Assembly (NCBI RefSeq): GCF_022549695.1
Contig: NZ_JAKZGS010000022.1
Location: forward strand, 1-54,624
Direction: 5' to 3'
DNA: 54,624 nt
Source of the DNA: Belliella calami
GTDB lineage: Bacteria; Bacteroidota; Bacteroidia; Cytophagales; Cyclobacteriaceae
Shown: positions 26,803 through 35,158 of the stretch, in pieces
Layout of the letters: each line of letters opens with the position of its first letter
How positions within the stretch are numbered: the stretch's first letter is position 1
Program-made: the position numbers and the translations under genes
The notes under the pieces: generated by a model
Told to the model about the DNA's origin: nothing
Databases searched by the model: none
What the model saw: only the letters and a program-made list of their open reading frames with translations

Positions 26803-27546
26803 ATGAAAAAATCTATCAGCTTTACCATCATTCTAATAGTATTGGTGGTATTTATCGGGTTCGTTGAGAAGAAGAATTCTGAGAAGACAATGACAAATAT
26901 TCAGGTGAAAGTTAATGCTATTGCTGATGTTTATTTTGTCGATGAAAAGGAAATATTGGAAAAGCTAAAAACGGAGTTTCCGATCCTGAATGCTGGGATT
27001 TTGATGGATGAACTGAATTTCAGCAGGATTGAAAATAAAGTTGAAGACCATCCATTTGTCAAGAATGCGGAGGTTTTTGGAGATCTGAAAGGAAATGTTT
27101 GGATAGAAATCGATCAATATAAACCAATGGCAAGAATCGTTAGGCCGATGGCAGCAGATGGATATATTTCTACTGAAGGAATTATCCTACCGACCTCCCC
27201 GAATTACACGACGCGGGTTTTGACTTTGGAGGGAGCTTATGCGGAGAGATTGCTGGAATTGGAAGATTTGAGCGAGGAGCATTCAGATTTGTTGAATCTG
27301 ATTAAATACATTGAAAAAGATGATTTCTGGAAAGCCCAAATTACGGGATTGGAAATAAATAGAAAAGGTAATATCAAGCTCAATCAACAAGTTGGAAAAC
27401 AAGTGATCGAGTTTGGAGACGCTAAGGATATTGAAGAAAAGTTTAAAAAAATCTCACTTTTCTATGATGAAATCCTTCCGGCAAAAGGATGGAATACATA
27501 CAGTAGAGTGAATGTAAAATATAAGGATCAAATTATTTGTGAATAA
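26803..27546 (+). CDS. ftsQ: FtsQ/DivIB-type cell division protein
   Basis: 247 aa bitopic protein: short cytoplasmic basic tail, transmembrane segment at about residues 5-24, and a periplasmic part with a POTRA-like domain (VKVNAIADVYFVDEKEILEKL) followed by the FtsQ beta domain (NVWIEIDQYKPMARIV). FtsQ connects FtsA/FtsZ assembly to FtsL/B and FtsWI. ATG 26803 lies two bases after the murC stop; ATG 26791 (four residues longer, overlapping murC) is equally possible. Sequence identity among FtsQ proteins is low, so location and topology support the call. Confidence 0.85.
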   Translation: MKKSISFTIILIVLVVFIGFVEKKNSEKTMTNIQVKVNAIADVYFVDEKEILEKLKTEFPILNAGILMDELNFSRIENKVEDHPFVKNAEVFGDLKGNVWIEIDQYKPMARIVRPMAADGYISTEGIILPTSPNYTTRVLTLEGAYAERLLELEDLSEEHSDLLNLIKYIEKDDFWKAQITGLEINRKGNIKLNQQVGKQVIEFGDAKDIEEKFKKISLFYDEILPAKGWNTYSRVNVKYKDQIICE

Positions 27547-27550
27547 TTGA

Positions 27551-28891
27551 ATGGCTATGGAAAATGACAACTTAATCGTAGGACTGGATATCGGAACCAC
27601 CAAAATCTGCGCAATCATTGGGCGTAAGAATGAATTTGGGAAACTGGAAGTGCTCGGGATGGGCAAAGCTGTCTCTGATGGAGTCATCAGAGGGATCGTG
27701 ACCAATATCGACAAGACTGTAAATGCAATACAGAAAGCTGTCCAAGACGCTGCTGATATGGCTGATGTGAATATTGGGGAGGTGATCGTGGGGATCGCAG
27801 GTCAGCATATCAAAAGTACCGTTCATCATGGTGTGACAATAAGACGTCAAAATCAGGATGAAATTACGATTGAAGATGTTCGTGGACTTTCCAATGATAT
27901 GGAAAACATCGTTGTGCCTCCAGGCAATTCGATCATCCATGTAATGCCGCAAGATTATACTGTCGATTATGAAGATGGCATCAAAGATCCGGTAGGGATG
28001 TCAGGTTCTAGATTGGAAGCCGATTTCCATATCATCACTGCACAGACCACAGCTATCAACAATATCAATAGATGTGTGAAAAGAGCCAATCTGATCTCGC
28101 AAGATTTGATATTGGAGCCACTGGCAAGTTCACTTTCTGTATTGGGGGATATTGACAAAGAAGCAGGTGTTTGTTTGGTAGATATTGGAGGAGGAACTAC
28201 AGATATTGCCATTTTCTACGATAACATTATCCGTCATACAGCGGTCATTCCTTTGGGAGGGAATATCATCACGACTGATATTAAAGAAGGTTGTATGGTG
28301 TTGCACCACCAAGCGGAATTATTAAAGACAAAATTTGGGAAAGCCATAGCCGAAGAAGCCAATCCAAATGAAATAGTATCAATCCCAGGTCTAAGAAACA
28401 GACCTCCGAAAGAGATTTCTATCAGAAACCTAGCCGCGATCATTCAGGCAAGAATGGAAGAGATTATTGAATATGTCCAAAATGAATTAGTTGCTAGTGG
28501 GCATTATAAAAAATTGGCTGCTGGTATTGTATTGACAGGTGGTGGAGCTCAACTTCACGGAGTCGCGCAACTCTTTGAATACATGACTGGACTCGATACG
28601 AGAATAGGTTATCCAAATGAACATTTGGGCAAATGCAAAATCGAAGAGGTAAAAAGTCCTATGTATGCGACCACTGTTGGTCTGGTGCTTGCAGGGTTCA
28701 AGTCACTAGATGATAGAGAGACTTCTTACAATGAAAGAAATCTAGAATCAGGTGGAGAAATTAAGCAGGGACTCAAAGTGAAGCCTCAAGAAAGAATACC
28801 ACTTAGCGCTGACAAATTGTTTACCAGAATCGGAAGCCGAATCAAAGATATTATCGGTGGAGATGTGGGAGACGAAGGAGGAAATTACTAG
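27551..28891 (+). CDS. ftsA: Cell division actin-like protein FtsA
   Basis: 446 aa. The actin-type ATPase fold is marked by VGLDIGTTKICAI at residues ~10-22, DIGGGTTDIAIF (near 215-227) and LTGGGAQLHG (near 329). FtsA anchors FtsZ to the membrane through a C-terminal amphipathic helix; here the tail (FTRIGSRIKDIIGG) has helical, basic and hydrophobic residues as expected. It is four bases behind ftsQ. The 255-bp gap to ftsZ contains a small hairpin but no gene. Confidence 0.95.
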   Translation: MAMENDNLIVGLDIGTTKICAIIGRKNEFGKLEVLGMGKAVSDGVIRGIVTNIDKTVNAIQKAVQDAADMADVNIGEVIVGIAGQHIKSTVHHGVTIRRQNQDEITIEDVRGLSNDMENIVVPPGNSIIHVMPQDYTVDYEDGIKDPVGMSGSRLEADFHIITAQTTAINNINRCVKRANLISQDLILEPLASSLSVLGDIDKEAGVCLVDIGGGTTDIAIFYDNIIRHTAVIPLGGNIITTDIKEGCMVLHHQAELLKTKFGKAIAEEANPNEIVSIPGLRNRPPKEISIRNLAAIIQARMEEIIEYVQNELVASGHYKKLAAGIVLTGGGAQLHGVAQLFEYMTGLDTRIGYPNEHLGKCKIEEVKSPMYATTVGLVLAGFKSLDDRETSYNERNLESGGEIKQGLKVKPQERIPLSADKLFTRIGSRIKDIIGGDVGDEGGNY

Positions 28892-29028
28892 GGCTTATCG
28901 AATTGAGGGGAGTTGATAAACCTTGTTTTTCATTTCCCCCTTCTTTAAGTACCTATTAAAATAAACAATAGCATTATCCGAATTGAGACTATAAGGAAAA
29001 TAAGACAATTGGATCATGCGGATAATCA

Positions 29029-29046
29029 TCGACTGTAGACAGTCGA
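29029..29046. promoter_or_regulatory. Hairpin in the ftsA-ftsZ gap
   Basis: TCGACTG, loop TAGA, CAGTCGA: a perfect 7-bp stem, about 100 bp upstream of ftsZ. It has no trailing T run, so it is not an evident intrinsic terminator; a role in processing or regulation of ftsZ is possible. Confidence 0.4.
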
Positions 29047-29146
29047 AAGTAGCTGAATTCAAATTGGTATCTGTTTAAATGTGGGTACTGGAGCGAATAC
29101 AGATATAAGTAATTGAAAAAAATAGTTCACCAAAATAAATTTTAAA

Positions 29147-30823
29147 ATGTCAGATAACATGAAAGATTACAAATTTGATCTTCCAAAAAATCACAAATCT
29201 ATCATCAAGGTGATAGGTGTCGGAGGAGGTGGTTCTAATGCGGTGAACCACATGTATAACCAAGGTATCAAGGATGTAGAGTTTGTGGTAGTCAATACCG
29301 ATGCTCAGGCTTTGAAAAGCAGTCCTGTGCCTTTGAGACTTCAGTTGGGTGCCAACTTGACCGAAGGGCTTGGAGCAGGTGCCAATCCTGAAAAGGGTAG
29401 AAATGCAGCTTTAGAAAGCAAAGAAGAAATCAGGGAATTACTCTCTGACAATACCAAAATGGTGTTTATCACTGCTGGTATGGGTGGTGGTACTGGTACA
29501 GGTGCAGCACCAGTCATTGCCAAGATCGCCAAGGATTTGGATATCCTGACTGTTGGGATCGTTACAGCTCCTTTTATTTTCGAAGGAAAGAAAAAAATGA
29601 ATTCAGCCCAAGCCGGTATCGAAGCTCTGAGGGATAATTGTGATACAGTCTTGGTCATCCTTAATGATAAATTGAGGGAAATTTATGGCAATCTTGCTAT
29701 TAGGTCGGCATTTGCTAAAGCTGATAACATTCTTTCGACGGCTGCTAAATCAATCGCCGAGATCATCACTGTTCACCAAGATGTGAACGTGGATTTTGAA
29801 GATGTGAAAACAGTAATGAAGGATGCTGGAGCTGCTGTGATGGGTTCTGCTACCGAAGAAGGAGAAGGAAGAGCTATCAAAGCTGCCGAAAAAGCAATTG
29901 CTTCGCCGTTGTTGAACAATGTTGATATCAAAGGTGCTCAGAAAATCTTGTTGTCAATCATGTCTGGTGAGGATGAAGAACTTTCCATGGATGAATTGAG
30001 TGAAATCACTGAGTATATCCAAGAAAGAGCTGGTGAAGAAGCTGAAGTTATTTTTGGACAAGGTATCGATACTGATTTGGGTAAAGCTATCAGGGTTACA
30101 GTAATTGCTACAGGTTTTGAGATGGATAGGTTGACAGCTCTGGCTACACCAAGTGGAAACAATAACCAAGCTCAAGTTGAGAGTAAGGTTATTGAAGTTA
30201 CTGAGGAAGTTGAGCAGCCTGTGAAAAAATTGATTCATTTAGAATCTGGAAAAACTTCAAAAATAGAAGAAGATGCTCCAGCTGAATCAGGACAGACTTT
30301 TACTTTTACTTTCAATAAGCCTTTGGTGCCAACTGCCACTGAGAGCAAAACTAAAGCAGAAGTATCAAAAGCTCAAGAAATCAAAAAGGTAGAAGCTCCT
30401 AAGCAGGTTGAAATACAGGAAGAGGAGGAGGAAGGAGAATTTCAGTTTGTAAAAGCGAACAATTCGGATTCAGAAAAGAAAGTATATACTTTACAAGAAG
30501 AAGAGCAGCCTACAGCCAAAGCACCAGTAGAAGAAAAATCTCCAGCTGAAGAGAATGCTTATGGAAACGATTATTATGAGCAATTGAAGCAAAAAGCAAT
30601 TCAAAGAGCGCACGAGCGTTTTGAAAAGCTGAAAAGTATCAAGAGTTACAATCAGAATCCTGAGGAATTCAAAGACAAATTGGAAACCCCTGCATTTGTA
30701 AGAAAGCAAGTGAAATTAAATGATGTGCAGCACAGTTCCGAAAGGAGCATTTCAAGGTTCAATTTGACTGATGACAATGAATTCTTGAAAAACAATAGGT
30801 TTTTGCATGACAATGTTGATTAA
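29147..30823 (+). CDS. ftsZ: Cell division GTPase FtsZ, long C-terminal tail
   Basis: 558 aa tubulin-like GTPase that forms the Z-ring. The G-box GGGTGTG is at residues 113-119 and the synergy (T7) loop NVDFED at 214-219. The globular part ends near residue 335. A linker of about 185 residues, unusually long and rich in Glu, Lys, Pro and Ala (including EEEEEG), follows. The conserved tail peptide may be ETPAFVRKQVKL (near residues 513-524) and/or the extreme C-terminal EFLKNNRFLHDNV. E. coli FtsZ is about 383 aa. The last codons form one arm of a hairpin shared with the opposite gene. Confidence 0.97.
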   Translation: MSDNMKDYKFDLPKNHKSIIKVIGVGGGGSNAVNHMYNQGIKDVEFVVVNTDAQALKSSPVPLRLQLGANLTEGLGAGANPEKGRNAALESKEEIRELLSDNTKMVFITAGMGGGTGTGAAPVIAKIAKDLDILTVGIVTAPFIFEGKKKMNSAQAGIEALRDNCDTVLVILNDKLREIYGNLAIRSAFAKADNILSTAAKSIAEIITVHQDVNVDFEDVKTVMKDAGAAVMGSATEEGEGRAIKAAEKAIASPLLNNVDIKGAQKILLSIMSGEDEELSMDELSEITEYIQERAGEEAEVIFGQGIDTDLGKAIRVTVIATGFEMDRLTALATPSGNNNQAQVESKVIEVTEEVEQPVKKLIHLESGKTSKIEEDAPAESGQTFTFTFNKPLVPTATESKTKAEVSKAQEIKKVEAPKQVEIQEEEEEGEFQFVKANNSDSEKKVYTLQEEEQPTAKAPVEEKSPAEENAYGNDYYEQLKQKAIQRAHERFEKLKSIKSYNQNPEEFKDKLETPAFVRKQVKLNDVQHSSERSISRFNLTDDNEFLKNNRFLHDNVD

Positions 30824-30845
30824 GTCTTAAAACTTAATCAACATT
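30812..30845. terminator. Bidirectional hairpin over both stop codons
   Basis: A perfect 13-bp inverted repeat (AATGTTGATTAAG, 8-nt loop TCTTAAAA, complementary arm) overlaps the stop codons of ftsZ and the convergent flavoprotein gene. It probably ends transcription from both sides, though no long T run follows. Confidence 0.6.
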
Positions 30846-31351
30846 TCAGCCTGGGTTTGAAGCAATTCCATGTACAGCCTGTTGGTGAGCAGGTTATCTG
30901 ACATATTGTCCTCGATCTTTGCATACTTAAGCTTGAGGGCGAGTACATGCATACCCAAGTAATGGAAGATGTCGGTAAGGTGGCTCAATGCGATGCCACC
31001 TCCGCCTATTCCAGATGAAATTCCTACCATTGCGCATTTTTTGTTTCTAAACGAATTGGGATAGGTCATTCCATCAATGAATGATTTTAGAACCCCCGGG
31101 AATGATCCATTGTATTCCGGAACTATAAATACAAACTTGTCACCTTCCATTACTTTGCTGTGAAACTGATTGTATAACACATTTTTTCCGTTGTTTTCAT
31201 ACAAAGCCGAAAATGAAAAATCTACCGGTAAATGCTCCAATTCCAAAACTTCTGTTTGTTCTCCAAGTTCTAAAAGTACGTTTTGATATATGAGTGCTAT
31301 CTTCTTTGAAATTGAATTTTTTCTATTCGTCCCAACTATAATTTTGATCAT
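30827..31351 (-). CDS. NAD(P)H-dependent FMN reductase family flavoprotein
   Basis: 174 aa flavodoxin-like fold. The start region IIVGTNRKNSISKKIA binds the FMN phosphate and the middle block VPEYNGSFPGVLKSFID is the family signature. A later GISSGIGGGGIA fits the isoalloxazine loop. It likely reduces FMN or quinones with NAD(P)H in the cytosol. Convergent with ftsZ, with three bases between stop codons and a shared hairpin. The substrate is not known. Confidence 0.85.
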   Translation of the reverse strand: MIKIIVGTNRKNSISKKIALIYQNVLLELGEQTEVLELEHLPVDFSFSALYENNGKNVLYNQFHSKVMEGDKFVFIVPEYNGSFPGVLKSFIDGMTYPNSFRNKKCAMVGISSGIGGGGIALSHLTDIFHYLGMHVLALKLKYAKIEDNMSDNLLTNRLYMELLQTQAEMLIKF

Positions 31352-31509
31352 CTCGTCGTTTTCCTTTTTTTATGATGATACTACAATTTGTGTAGATATT
31401 TAGTTTCGCCAGATTCAATATTAATTTTCCATGTCTCTATCCTGCCAAAGTATCGAATTATCATCCTAAACTTAAATCATTTCCGTATTTTAGTCCAAAA
31501 TTATAAATT

Positions 31510-32346
31510 ATGAGGCAAGAACCAGAAATTGATTATTTGGAGCAAATAAAACGTGCTAAAGATCATATCAGTAATATTTTTAAAAAGAAAATTGATGTTG
31601 GAATTATTTTGGGAACTGGACTGGGGCAGCTAATCAAACAGATCGATATCACCCACGAGATTCCATACAAGGAAATTCCATTTTTCCCTATTTCTACAGT
31701 AGAAAGCCACAGCGGTAAGTTTATTATTGGAGAATTGTCTGGCAAAACTGTTGTCGCAATGCAAGGGAGATTCCATTATTATGAAGGTTATTCCATGAAG
31801 GAAGTGACTTTTCCTGTGAGAGTCCTGAAAGCTTTAGGAGTGAATAATTTATTTGTATCAAATGCAGCTGGAGGGTTACATCCTGATTATAAGATAGGAG
31901 GTTTGATGATCTTGAATGACCACATTGACCTTTTTCCTGAGAATCCACTAAGAGGAAAAAACTTGGATACCTTTGGTGTGAGATTCCCAGATATGAGTGA
32001 GCCTTACTGCCCAAAGTTGATAGAGAAAGCAATTGATATAGCTGAAAAAAGTGATGTTGAAGTAAATCAAGGTGTATACGTTGGAGTACAAGGGCCAAAC
32101 TTGGAAACGAAAGCAGAGTACGTTTACCTTAGGACTATCGGAGCAGATGCCGTGGGAATGAGTACCATCCCAGAAGTGATTGTAGCAAGACAGATGGAAA
32201 TGAAAGTATTTGCGATCTCAGCCATTACAGACTTGTGTTCCCCAGGAAATGTGAAAAAGATAAGCATCACCGAAGTCCTTGCCGCTGCTGCTATTGCCGA
32301 ACCAAAGATGTCTTTAATTATCAAAGAGCTGGTGAGGGAAATTTGA
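31510..32346 (+). CDS. Purine nucleoside phosphorylase (paralog 1)
   Basis: 278 aa. Phosphorolysis of purine nucleosides to base and (deoxy)ribose-1-phosphate, in purine salvage. Family landmarks are present: ILGTGLG near residue 34 (phosphate loop), QGRFHYYEGY (residues ~88-97), SNAAGG, GPNLETKAE and the VGMSTIPEV stretch near residue 213. The trimeric PNP fold (nucleoside phosphorylase family 2) is implied. A second PNP gene follows in the same orientation with a 418-bp gap, so this is a tandem paralog pair. The two may differ in specificity. Which one corresponds to punA cannot be decided here. Confidence 0.92.
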   Translation: MRQEPEIDYLEQIKRAKDHISNIFKKKIDVGIILGTGLGQLIKQIDITHEIPYKEIPFFPISTVESHSGKFIIGELSGKTVVAMQGRFHYYEGYSMKEVTFPVRVLKALGVNNLFVSNAAGGLHPDYKIGGLMILNDHIDLFPENPLRGKNLDTFGVRFPDMSEPYCPKLIEKAIDIAEKSDVEVNQGVYVGVQGPNLETKAEYVYLRTIGADAVGMSTIPEVIVARQMEMKVFAISAITDLCSPGNVKKISITEVLAAAAIAEPKMSLIIKELVREI

Positions 32347-32764
32347 TAAGCGAAGGATTTCTCGCAGAGGATGAGGTGATACAGAGTTACGCTGAGGTTA
32401 TTGGTGATATGAGAAGCAAGAGACAAGAAGAGAGAAATAAGCGAGAAGTGATTGAAGAGACACAAGATATAAGAAGCAAGAAACAAGAAAAGACGTGAGA
32501 AACCACGGAGTGGTTGAACTTTAAATAGCTCCGGGTCGCAACCCGGGGAGTAATGATGATATATTAAACAACAACCCCGAAGTGGGTTGAACCTCTTCAA
32601 ATAAAAGAAATATAGAGAAATCAATAATAAAAAAGTCAAGTAATTTCAGGGCATGACAAACCTTGTAACTTTCCAACCTATTAATCCAATAATCTTTCAA
32701 TTTTCAAATCAAGTAAACTATCCATCAACCTTAAGACTTTTCAAATTCAAACTTTCGAAACCAT
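32347..32764. repeat. Intergenic region with short hairpins between PNP paralogs
   Basis: No gene is seen. Two hairpin-like elements are visible: CTCCGGGTCGCAACCCGG-type at about 32529-32550 and CAACCCC-GAA-GTGGGTTG at about 32573-32590. The second is of the same GAA-loop kind as the array at 38653-39078. An AG/GA-rich stretch at 32405-32500 (AGAAGCAAGA repeated) carries no hairpin. Confidence 0.6.
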
Positions 32765-33610
32765 ATGAAATACCTAGAAAAAGCAAAAGCAGCAGCGAAA
32801 CACATTCAATCTCAAATTTCAAAGGTGGCAGATACTTTAGTGATTTTGGGATCGGGTTTGGGGGGATTCGTGGAGGTTTTGGAAGAAGCTGTTTCCATTC
32901 CTTATGGTCAGATTCCATATTTCCCTGTTTCTACAGTTTCTGGTCACTCAGGCGAGTTGATGCTGGGTAAGGTTGGTGAGAAATGGATCTGGGTGATGAA
33001 TGGGCGGTTTCATTACTATGAAGGATATGAATTGGGTGAGACAGTATTTCCTTTGAGAGTTTTGAGTTTGTTGGGATTAAAAAACTTGGTTGTATCCAAT
33101 GCTGCGGGTGGCTTGAATCCTGATTTCAAAGTAGGTGACCTGATGCTGATCACAGATCATATCGACAAGTTTCCATCAAATTCACTGAGAGGCAAAGATG
33201 CAATAGATTTTGGGGTGAGGTTTCCTGATATGAGTGAGCCTTATGATTTCGTATGGAGAAATTTAGCCAAGGAAAAAGCAAAAACTTTACAGATCAATTT
33301 GCGTGAGGGTACATACACTGGAGTGACTGGCCCAAGCTTGGAAACCAAAGCAGAAATCGGATATTACAGAACTTTGGGGGGTGATGCAGTCGGCATGAGT
33401 ACAGTTCCAGAAGTGATCGCTGCAAATCAAATGGGGATGAAAGTTCTCGGCGTCTCAGTTATCACTAACGAATGTAATCCATCTGACAACAAGCTCTTTG
33501 CACATGATGATGTGGTAGAAGTAGCAACAGCAGCAGGGGAGAAGTTGCAGGGGTTGGTGAAATTGGTTTTATTCATCGAAGAAGGAGATAAAAATCAATT
33601 TTTCAACTAA
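32765..33610 (+). CDS. Purine nucleoside phosphorylase (paralog 2), extended 3' end
   Basis: 281 aa, same family as the upstream gene with all landmarks kept (ILGSGLGG, NGRFHYYEGYE, SNAAGG, GPSLETKAE, VGMSTVPEV). Its last 13 residues, FIEEGDKNQFFN after LVKLVL, do not fit the paralog or the duplicated tail downstream, where LVKLVL is followed by a stop. This strongly suggests that the original gene ended at LVKLVL and that an insertion of a nuclease gene extended the frame. Codons 210-270 are duplicated at 34811-34993. Purine salvage role; activity probably preserved since the tail lies outside the active site, but that is inference. Confidence 0.92.
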   Translation: MKYLEKAKAAAKHIQSQISKVADTLVILGSGLGGFVEVLEEAVSIPYGQIPYFPVSTVSGHSGELMLGKVGEKWIWVMNGRFHYYEGYELGETVFPLRVLSLLGLKNLVVSNAAGGLNPDFKVGDLMLITDHIDKFPSNSLRGKDAIDFGVRFPDMSEPYDFVWRNLAKEKAKTLQINLREGTYTGVTGPSLETKAEIGYYRTLGGDAVGMSTVPEVIAANQMGMKVLGVSVITNECNPSDNKLFAHDDVVEVATAAGEKLQGLVKLVLFIEEGDKNQFFN

Positions 33611-33712
33611 GAAGTAGTACAATAAAATTTATATAGAATTAGTTATTTTAGCTTTGTAGAGAGCGTGTGCCCTAGTCAAAATTGACTTTCTTTATAATTT
33701 TTAATCTGAAAA

Positions 33713-34735
33713 ATGAAGCTTATGCAATTAGACAAAAACATTGTTTCGCAAATCCAATCTATTATTAATAATGCTCAAGAGCGTGCTATTCGTTCTGTAG
33801 ATTTTGAGAGAGTATTGATGTATTGGCAAATTGGACAGGTGATTTTTGAAGAAGAACAGAATGGAAAAGATAGAGCCGCGTATGGTACTTTTTTAATTAA
33901 ATCAATTGCTGAAACATTAAAACCACAATTTGGGAGTGGCTTTTCAAAAAGACAATTGCATTGGTGTGTTCAATTTTATAAAATATTTCCAAATGTGAAC
34001 GCACTGCGTACACAATTGAACTGGACACAGTATCGCCTTTTAATTCAAATTGATAATGAACAGAAAAGAGAGTTTTATTTGGCTGAAGCTACCAAAAATA
34101 ACTGGAGTGCTAGGCAGCTAGAAAGGCAGATAAATAGCTTGCTTTTTGAGAGATTGCTCAAAAGCAACAACATTAATGAATTAATAGCAGTTGCAAATTC
34201 AGAGAAGACACCAATCAAACCTTTGGAAATCATAAAGGATCCTATGATTTTAGAATTTTTAGGTTTGAAAAAAGAAGCCTCTTATTATGAAAAGGATTTA
34301 GAAACGGCAATTATTGATAATTTGCAAGACTTCTTATTAGAATTGGGAAATGGTTTTTCTTTTATAGCACGTCAAAAAAGAATTCATCTCGATGACGATG
34401 ATTTTTTTATTGATCTAGTATTTTATAATCGGTTACTTCAAAGTTTTGTTTTAATAGAAATAAAGACTGGAAAACTTACACATCAAGATTTAGGTCAGTT
34501 ACAAATGTACGTAAACTATTACGATCAATTTGAAAAACAAGATTTTGAAAACCCTACAATTGGCATTTTGCTTTGTACAGATAAAAATGATTCTGTGGTA
34601 AAAATTTCACTACCTAAGGATAACAAGACAATAATGGCAAGTAAATACCAACTTTATTTACCAAAAGAAGAGGAGTTGCGTAAAGAAATTCAACGTGTAT
34701 ACGAGCAAAAAACAAAAGAGGATTTAGATAAATAA
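33713..34735 (+). CDS. YhcG/DUF1016-type PDDEXK nuclease
   Basis: 340 aa. The N-terminal helical domain (FERVLMYWQIGQVIFEEEQNG, then SKRQLHWCVQFYKIFP and WTQYRLLIQI) and the C-terminal PDDEXK nuclease core (IDLVFYNR, then LIEIKTG, giving Asp234, Glu249 and Lys251) match the DUF1016/YhcG family. YhcG-type proteins resemble Holliday junction resolvases and are often linked to mobile DNA and defence islands. Local base use is clearly more AT-rich than in the genes on either side. It lies between the end of PNP paralog 2 and a displaced copy of that gene's tail, so it is an inserted gene. ATG 33713 or ATG 33722 are possible starts. Confidence 0.85.
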   Translation: MKLMQLDKNIVSQIQSIINNAQERAIRSVDFERVLMYWQIGQVIFEEEQNGKDRAAYGTFLIKSIAETLKPQFGSGFSKRQLHWCVQFYKIFPNVNALRTQLNWTQYRLLIQIDNEQKREFYLAEATKNNWSARQLERQINSLLFERLLKSNNINELIAVANSEKTPIKPLEIIKDPMILEFLGLKKEASYYEKDLETAIIDNLQDFLLELGNGFSFIARQKRIHLDDDDFFIDLVFYNRLLQSFVLIEIKTGKLTHQDLGQLQMYVNYYDQFEKQDFENPTIGILLCTDKNDSVVKISLPKDNKTIMASKYQLYLPKEEELRKEIQRVYEQKTKEDLDK

Positions 34736-34810
34736 AAAAAATCAACTTATACCTAAAAAAAGTAAAATTTATAAAAATACTAAATAGAAATCCAATATTA
34801 CATTACCATT

Positions 34811-34993
34811 GGTATGAGTACTGTGCCAGAAGTCATTGCTGCCAAACAAATTGGCATGAAAGTTCTCGGTATCTCCGTCATCACTAACGAATGTAATCCA
34901 TCTGACAACAAGCTCTTTGCACATGATGATGTGGTAGAAGTAGCAACAGCAGCAGGGGAGAAGTTGCAGGGGTTGGTGAAATTGGTTTTGTAA
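34811..34993 (+). pseudogene. Displaced 3' tail of PNP paralog 2
   Basis: A 60-codon fragment from GMSTVPEV to LVKLVL, then a natural stop TAA. It corresponds to codons 210-269 of the PNP gene at 32765-33610. The first 69 nt differ at 13 sites (10 of them silent third positions), while the following 110 nt are identical. There is no start codon context or upstream domain. It is best read as the original or donor 3' end left behind when the YhcG-type nuclease gene inserted. Confidence 0.9.
34880..34989 (+). repeat. 110-bp perfect direct repeat
   Basis: Identical to 33461-33570. The block starts at ATCACTAACG and ends at AATTGGTTTT. Right after it, one copy reads on into the extended PNP frame and the other ends with the stop codon. 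Confidence 0.95.
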
Positions 34994-35158
34994 ACTAAAA
35001 TTTTTTAACCAAATTGTAAATCAGTCTTTTCGTTTAAACCATAAGAAAAATGAAACGCCACCACTGTAAGAATTCTCATTTAACCATCCCTAGAGATTTT
35101 TTTTGCTACTTCCCTACATCTGCGTAACTTCGTCGGATAATTTTCTTATCAATCGACT

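Noticed and set aside
19088-30823. murF, murB or ddl within the dcw cluster
   Set aside because: None of the frames in the cluster has their motifs; all intergenic gaps are too short to hold them.
34811-34993. A third functional PNP gene
   Set aside because: Only the last 60 codons are present and there is no start or catalytic N-terminal part.
33713-34993. Complete integrative element around the nuclease gene
   Set aside because: No integrase, transposase or terminal inverted repeats are found, only the duplicated PNP tail.
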